A DNA stretch of 64,000 nucleotides from Mycobacterium paraffinicum (lineage in GTDB: Bacteria > Actinomycetota > Actinomycetes > Mycobacteriales > Mycobacteriaceae). Each line of letters opens with the position of its first letter. Within the stretch, counting starts at the first letter, position 1. The translations under genes and the position numbers were made by a program. A model generated the notes under the pieces. The model had not been told where the DNA came from. It saw nothing but the letters and a program-made list of their open reading frames with translations, and made no database searches. This document shows, piece after piece, positions 59,804 to 64,000 of the stretch. The stretch lies in assembly GCF_001907675.1 (NCBI RefSeq), contig NZ_MPNT01000003.1, positions 1-64,000 on the forward strand, given 5' to 3'.

Positions 59804-60684
59804 GGCGCCTTCTCCTCGCGGCGGGCCCGTCGGCCACCGACAATCCGCAGCAGGAACAGCACCGCGAACGAAATCGACAAGAGCACGATCGATATCGCGG
59901 CGGCGCCGGTCCGGTCGTCATTCTCGATCAGGGCGCGGATCCACTGGGAGGACACCTCGGTCTTGCCGGGCACCTGACCGCCGATCGTGACCACCGAGCC
60001 GAACTCGCCGATGCAGCGCGAGAATGCCAGGCCCGCACCGGATAGCAGCGCGGGCAGCAGAGACGGCAAGACGATCGACGTAAAGATCTTGGGGCCGGTG
60101 GCGCCGAGTGACGCCGCGGCCTCCTCGGCGTCACGGTCGATTTCCAGCAGCACCGGCTGGATGGCGCGCACCACCATGGGCAGTGTCACGAAGATCAACG
60201 CGACCGTGACGCCTGGCGGCGTGTGCTGCAGATGGACGCCGACCGGGCTGTTCTTGCCGTACAGCGCCAGCATCACCAGGCTGGTGACGATGGTCGGCAA
60301 GGCGAACGGCAGATCGATGATGGCGTCGATCACGCCTTTACCGATGAAGTCGTCGCGCACGAGCACCCATGCGGTCGCCAGACCGCACACCAAGTTGATG
60401 ACCGTGACGACGACGGAAACCATCAGCGTCACCCTGAAGGACTCCAGCGCGGCGTGCGAGGTGATCGCCAACCAGAACGCCTGCCACCCGCCGCCGACGG
60501 CCTGCCAGGCGATCGCGGCCAACGGCATCAGCACGATCAGCGAGAGCCACAGGGTTGCCACCCCGACTTGAAGCGACAGCCCGCCCGAACGTGAGCGCGG
60601 GATCGGCTGCTCAGCCGGCCGCCCTGTGCGCGGAGCCAGTTCCGGCCGAATCGCTTCCGGTTCGGGGATGACGGCGGTCGTCAT
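59800..60684 (-). CDS. cysT: Sulfate ABC transporter permease CysT
   Basis: 294 residues; a polar N-terminal tail of about 40 residues precedes six membrane segments and the coupling loop EEAAASLGATGPKIFTSIVLPSL. ATG at 60684 overlaps the subI stop (ATGA), so a longer upstream start inside subI is rejected. Counterpart of Rv2399c. Confidence 0.96.
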   Translation of the reverse strand: MTTAVIPEPEAIRPELAPRTGRPAEQPIPRSRSGGLSLQVGVATLWLSLIVLMPLAAIAWQAVGGGWQAFWLAITSHAALESFRVTLMVSVVVTVINLVCGLATAWVLVRDDFIGKGVIDAIIDLPFALPTIVTSLVMLALYGKNSPVGVHLQHTPPGVTVALIFVTLPMVVRAIQPVLLEIDRDAEEAAASLGATGPKIFTSIVLPSLLPALLSGAGLAFSRCIGEFGSVVTIGGQVPGKTEVSSQWIRALIENDDRTGAAAISIVLLSISFAVLFLLRIVGGRRARREEKAP

Positions 60685-61718
60685 CCGGTGGCCTTCAGAT
60701 AGACCTTGGTGATGCTGCCGGTGCTCTTGTCGAACAACTGCCGGTCGACATCGGCCCATCCCCCGAGGTCGGTGATCGTCCAGAGCTTGACCGGCACCGG
60801 ATAGAGGTCGCGGAACTTGTCCGCCACGGCCGGCTCGACCGGCCGGAAACCGGCCTCCGCCCATAGCCGTTGCGCCGCCGCCGTGTACTGGAAGTTCTTG
60901 AACGCGATCGCGGCGTCCAGGTGTGGACTCGTGGCGACTACCGCGAGCGGGTTCTCGATCTTGAAGGTCTGCGACGGCGTAATGTGTTCGACCGGTTTCC
61001 CTTGCCGCTCAACGGCGATGGCCTCGTTCTCATAGCTGATCAGCACATCGCCGCTGCCTTCGGCAAAGACGTCGGTGGCCAGTCGGCCCGAACTCGGTCG
61101 CAGCTTCACGTGCTCGTGCACCAATCTGCTGATGAAATCGATGCCGGCGCCGGCGTCCTTTCCCCCGCCGCTCTTGGCCGCGTAAGGGGCCAACAGGTTC
61201 CATTTGGCCGAACCCGAACTCAGTGGGCTGGGCGTCACGACCTCGATGCCCGGGCGCAACAGGTCATCCCAGTCGCGGATCTGTTTCGGATTTCCTTTGC
61301 GCACAACCAATGTCACCACCGAGCCGAACGGGATTCCTTTGGCGGCATCCTTGTCCCACTCCGCGGAGACCTTGCCGGCCTTGACCAGTCGGGTGACGTC
61401 CGGTTCGACCGAGAAATTCACGACGTCGGCCGGTTTGCCTTCGACGACCCCACGGGACTGGTCGGCCGAGGCGGCGTACGAGGCAACCACCTGCACCCCC
61501 CTGCCTTCCACAGAGGCGTTGAACGCCGGAATGACCTTGCTCCAACCGGGTTCGGGCACCGAGTAGGCGACCAGGGTGATCTTGGTGTTCGGGTTCGTCA
61601 GGCCCGTCCCGCCCACGGCGTCACTGGCGCCCCCGCCGCAGGCGGTGACCAGGCCGCACACCAGCGCGAGGGCGGCGCCTTGCCGCCGACGCGGTGCGCT
61701 ACCGGTGCGGTGGAGCAT
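60681..61718 (-). CDS. subI: Sulfate-binding lipoprotein
   Basis: 345 residues. A signal peptide with lipobox LVTAC puts the lipidated Cys at 27. The sulfate-binding fold is clear: ITLVAYSVPEPGWSKVIPAF, ASYAASADQSRGVVEGKPADVVNFS, TPSPLSSGSAKWNLLAPYA. ATG at 61718 with GGAAGG six bases upstream. It captures sulfate for the CysTWA channel. A cysteine-rich leader ORF lies 116 bases upstream. Counterpart of Rv2400c; in M. tuberculosis this operon is far from Rv3033, so a rearrangement lies near 57 kb. Confidence 0.96.
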   Translation of the reverse strand: MLHRTGSAPRRRQGAALALVCGLVTACGGGASDAVGGTGLTNPNTKITLVAYSVPEPGWSKVIPAFNASVEGRGVQVVASYAASADQSRGVVEGKPADVVNFSVEPDVTRLVKAGKVSAEWDKDAAKGIPFGSVVTLVVRKGNPKQIRDWDDLLRPGIEVVTPSPLSSGSAKWNLLAPYAAKSGGGKDAGAGIDFISRLVHEHVKLRPSSGRLATDVFAEGSGDVLISYENEAIAVERQGKPVEHITPSQTFKIENPLAVVATSPHLDAAIAFKNFQYTAAAQRLWAEAGFRPVEPAVADKFRDLYPVPVKLWTITDLGGWADVDRQLFDKSTGSITKVYLKATG

Positions 61719-61833
61719 TGATGGCCTTCCGTCGCGGGGTTTTGATCCATGCGTCCCGTAGCGGCGGCTGAATACCCGAGAGGCATCACAGGGTGATCGA
61801 CTCCATACCGGACCGCGGAACGGGCTCGACGAG

Positions 61834-61884
61834 TCAGCGACAACAATGCACGGGCACTGAGCAAACATCCTCTGCCACGCGCAT
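61834..61884 (-). CDS. Leaderless cysteine-rich upstream ORF of the subI operon (MRVAEDVCSVPVHCCR)
   Basis: Sixteen codons from ATG at 61884 to TGA at 61836-61834. Cysteines are at 8, 14 and 15, two of them adjacent just before the end. TAGGCT (61896-61891) lies six bases before the ATG, so the mRNA is predicted to start at the A of the start codon. Short leaderless ORFs with Cys-Cys codons upstream of sulfur genes act as cysteine-responsive attenuators in mycobacteria: when Cys-tRNA is scarce the ribosome stalls and the downstream operon is raised. Position, start type and codons all fit. Confidence 0.85.
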   Translation of the reverse strand: MRVAEDVCSVPVHCCR

Positions 61885-61896
61885 GGGGGCAGCCTA
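61885..61896 (-). promoter_or_regulatory. Leaderless promoter of the subI operon
   Basis: TAGGCT on the minus strand (61896-61891), six bases before the leader ATG. No convincing -35 box. This would be the operon's transcription start. Confidence 0.7.
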
Positions 61897-62247
61897 ACAA
61901 GGCGCGAGCGTCCCCGCGGTCGACGACAACGGGACGCAACCGACACGACGGCCCGTAAGCGAGCGAACGTTTCGGCAGACCCGGCCGCGTTAACTAGTGC
62001 GTAACACCAACGCGGTGACGGGGGCGACGCCGCGCCGACGTTCCCGCGATCCGTGTCGGCCAGCAACCGCGCTGCAGCCGGGCGCCAGACCGAATGCGAA
62101 CCCGCAGGCCACGCCCACTCGGGACCGATGACTGCCATTCCCGGACCCGTCGGATCGGCGACGGCGGCGGGCCCGACTTCTGGCTCGCTCCGGTGGCGCG
62201 CCGGTTTTCGTGGTCGTGGAGTCGCCGCGTGGGCACCGACGTAAAAG
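61897..62247. other. 351-bp intergenic stretch
   Basis: No gene seen. It holds an inverted repeat ccgcgtt (61985-61991) / aacgcgg (62009-62015) that may end transcription of the upstream secreted-protein gene. The remainder has no feature I can support. Confidence 0.5.
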
Positions 62248-62985
62248 TCACGGTGATGGAAATGGACTGGCCACCCGCCGGCCGACCAGGTGTGGTTCCC
62301 CGGGGGTTTGCGGCTGCTGGTTTTGCGCGCTGCCGTCGATATAGACCTGCTGCATCACAGCCTGCCAGGACTCCATCTCGGGCACCGATCCCCACATGCC
62401 CTCGAACAGCCCAACGATCACGGCTCCGTCGTCGGTCAGGGCATAGACGGGTCCACCGAAGTCACGACTGTCGACGGCCACGTCGGCGATGATGAACCGG
62501 CCGTCGCTGACGGAGCTGATCGATCCGCACCGCTGGCCGACCGATCGACGAAACTGGCACACCGGCAGCCCCGGCTGCGCACGCAGGCCCGGGGAGGACT
62601 TCAGTTGCCGGCCGGTCGGCAACAGATCCGAGGCGGTCACGTCGTGGCCGAGCGCGATGACCTCGTATTCGACGGGCAACATCGCGCGATTCGCGGCGGC
62701 GTCGTCGGCGGCCTGGCGGCGGGCGAGCACCACCTTCCCCACCGGGTTTCCGTCATGGTCGGTGACGTCCGTCTCGCCGTTCCCGCATTGACCGCTGGTC
62801 ACCGCAACCCGCAACCGGGGCTCGACCAACCCCACCATGCACACCGTGGCGCCTTGGCGAATCTCCATACCGGGAAAGGCAGTGACGGTCGGGGTCGCGC
62901 TTGCATGGCCCGGGCAGCCGACCACCGTCACCGCGAACGCAAACGCGATCGCCAGGCGACCGCCCCGCCCGCTGACTACTTCCAT
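62248..62985 (-). CDS. Secreted trypsin-fold protein lacking the catalytic residues
   Basis: 245 residues. The signal sequence offers either a lipobox (VVGC, Cys24) or a peptidase site after HASA (residue 30). The rest follows the S1 protease layout, but the usual TAGHC reads SGQC (Gln66 for His) and GDSGGP reads RDFGGP (Phe176 for Ser), so it cannot be an active serine protease. Other cysteines (49, 67, 143, 153) could pair. Related inactive-looking secreted proteins occur in mycobacteria; the role is unknown. ATG at 62985. The open frame upstream to 63078 has no homology. Confidence 0.78.
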   Translation of the reverse strand: MEVVSGRGGRLAIAFAFAVTVVGCPGHASATPTVTAFPGMEIRQGATVCMVGLVEPRLRVAVTSGQCGNGETDVTDHDGNPVGKVVLARRQAADDAAANRAMLPVEYEVIALGHDVTASDLLPTGRQLKSSPGLRAQPGLPVCQFRRSVGQRCGSISSVSDGRFIIADVAVDSRDFGGPVYALTDDGAVIVGLFEGMWGSVPEMESWQAVMQQVYIDGSAQNQQPQTPGEPHLVGRRVASPFPSP

Positions 62986-63108
62986 TGGGCGCCACCACCC
63001 CTCACGTCCGTCCGAGGGATCTGTCGGATACGCACTTGAGCCGCGTATACCCGCGGGCGACCCCACCAAACGGCACAAGTCACAGGGTCAACGCGACGAA
63101 ATGGGCGA

Positions 63109-63603
63109 TCACTCCTGGGCAACTGCCAGCTCGCCCTGGAATCGCTGCAGGGCGTCGATCACGGCCCCGAGCACCCGATGCGCTGCCATCAGGTCGGCGT
63201 CGGGCAGCTCCTCGAGGGCGACGCGGCTGTGGGCATCGAGTGGACTGAAGAACGAACGTGCGGTGGCCAGGCCGGATTCGCCATGACGCAGGATGACCTT
63301 GCGCCGGTCGTCGGGGTGGGAATCGCGTCGGATGTGGCCCGAGTCGATCAACCGGTCCACCAGGTAGGTGATCGCCGAACCGGACAACCCCATTCGTTGG
63401 CTGAGGTCCCCCGAGGTCATCGGCCGCCCCGCGGTCTCTGCCACCATGATGTACATCAATGCTCGGAAGTCATTGGGCCGCAACCGATGTAACATCGCAA
63501 ACCGCCGACCGATCTGGTCGGATTCGGTCGATATCTCCCGCAGATCGGCCGAGATCAGCGACTCAAGCGCTTCGCGGCGCAGGCGCTGCTCGTCAGCTTC
63601 CAT
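63109..63603 (-). CDS. MarR family transcriptional regulator
   Basis: 164 residues. The winged helix reads MTSGDLSQRMGLSGSAITYLVDRLIDSGHIRRDSHPDDRRKVIL, with the wing RDSHPDDRR intact. ATG at 63603. The first of two 29-base sites lies 36 bases upstream, the second nearer a divergent gene, so autoregulation plus control of that gene is likely. Confidence 0.92.
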   Translation of the reverse strand: MEADEQRLRREALESLISADLREISTESDQIGRRFAMLHRLRPNDFRALMYIMVAETAGRPMTSGDLSQRMGLSGSAITYLVDRLIDSGHIRRDSHPDDRRKVILRHGESGLATARSFFSPLDAHSRVALEELPDADLMAAHRVLGAVIDALQRFQGELAVAQE

Positions 63604-63638
63604 AACAAAGTGAGCATATCGGGCGAACCGGCACACAG

Positions 63639-63667
63639 TTCAGTTCGTTAATGGTTAATTAACTGAA
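63639..63667. promoter_or_regulatory. MarR operator candidate, proximal
   Basis: Arms ttcagtt (63639-63645) and aactgaa (63661-63667) are exact complements; inside lies the palindrome gttaattaac (63654-63663). Very AT-rich against its surroundings. Immediately upstream of marR. Confidence 0.7.
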
Positions 63668-63745
63668 ATGGACTTTCGGCGACGGCCGTGCCGGGAGTGC
63701 GAGTGGCCAAGGCGGCAGCACTGCGACTGGCGAACCGAGAGTCAT

Positions 63746-63774
63746 TTCAGTAAATTAATGTTTAAGTTATTGAA
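63746..63774. promoter_or_regulatory. MarR operator candidate, distal
   Basis: A 29-base segment that agrees with the proximal site at about 23 of 29 positions, including ttcagt, ttaatg, ttaa and tgaa in the same spacing. It lies 107 bases from the first, on the side of the divergent gene. Between and around them (63668-63925) no gene is seen. Confidence 0.65.
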
Positions 63775-63925
63775 GGTGATGGGAAGTCGTCCGAGGCTGG
63801 GAAGGGCCGATCGGAGCGGGATCGCGGCGGCGGAATCGCCGGTTTTCGCCTCCGAACAGCGGTGATCACCGCGTGCGTTTGAGCCGTCTCAGCCTGGGAA
63901 TGCCAAGCCGTCCAGGAGGGAGCGC

Positions 63926-64000
63926 GTGGCCAAGATGGGTGCATTGTCGTTGACGCCCGCCACGGAGTCGCCGGCGGCTGCCGCGGACTGGCCGGGCAGC
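63926..64000 (+). CDS. Start of a gene divergent from marR (leaves the window)
   Basis: Twenty-five codons from GTG at 63926 (VAKMGALSLTPATESPAA...), with AGGAGGG six bases upstream. An ATG at 63935 is in frame. Too little is present to name a family. Position opposite marR and the paired sites suggest it is under MarR control. Confidence 0.55.
   Translation, partial: MAKMGALSLTPATESPAAAADWPGS

Noticed and set aside
62094..62492. Gene on the + strand in the subI upstream gap
   Set aside because: Composition is unlike a protein, it runs into the antisense of the trypsin-fold gene, and no ribosome-binding site or homology is seen.

Overview
The window is GC-rich actinobacterial DNA with frequent GTG/TTG starts. 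Gene content and order closely follow the Mycobacterium tuberculosis Rv2976c-Rv3033 stretch, but with insertions and losses. A 13E12-type HNH gene, hupB with a long PAKKA tail, MmpS/MmpL, lppZ/lpqA lipoproteins and a methylglucose lipopolysaccharide cluster all mark a slow-growing Mycobacterium, most likely the M. avium complex or a near relative. The species call is inference; no database was searched.

Layout. (1) 1-9,900: edge of a 13E12 gene, an NADPH:quinone-type oxidoreductase, ung, thiL, a DUF3515 protein, ddlA, gpsA, fbiD (coenzyme F420), ppk1 and mutT1. (2) 9,900-16,900: hupB, leuDC with a divergent IclR regulator, an F420-type split-barrel protein, tRNA-Glu and tRNA-Gln, gltX and a fumarylacetoacetate-hydrolase-like gene. 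(3) 17,000-25,700: an MFS transporter, leuB, serA, a WrbA-like flavoprotein, a SnoaL-like protein and ilvC-ilvN-ilvB behind a complete-looking attenuator (short MLVVI leader peptide, pause hairpin, intrinsic terminator). (4) 25,800-35,200: cfp6, DoxX, lppZ, gatB, an extra proline-rich MinD/EspI-like ATPase beside a 55-bp tandem repeat, pfkA, gatA, gatC and an ACT protein. (5) 35,200-44,500: a TetR-mmpS-mmpL unit with promoter and palindromic operator superimposed, a PLP enzyme, ligA, an ArsR/SRPBCC pair with two matching palindromes, and a short MetE-like protein. (6) 44,600-51,400: lpqA, mnmA, iscS, a second 55-bp tandem repeat, an acyltransferase pair resembling ornithine-lipid synthesis (OlsA/OlsB) and etfBA. 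The ESX/PE-PPE block that M. tuberculosis carries between lpqA and trmU is absent. (7) 51,600-57,000: methyltransferase, GH57 branching enzyme and glycosyltransferase of polymethylated polysaccharide synthesis, a TIGR01777 epimerase and a probably frameshifted secreted protein. (8) 57,100-64,000: an unknown gene, the sulfate importer subI-cysT-cysW-cysA behind a leaderless cysteine-rich upstream ORF, a secreted trypsin-fold protein without catalytic residues, and a MarR regulator divergent from a gene that leaves the window, with two near-identical 29-bp sites between them.

Branched-chain amino acid synthesis (leuB, leuCD, ilvBNC), serine (serA) and sulfate/cysteine supply (subI-cysTWA, iscS, mnmA) are concentrated here. 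Two of these operons show leader-peptide control readable from sequence. Several genes have a TANNNT box six or seven bases before the start codon, the pattern of leaderless mycobacterial transcripts.
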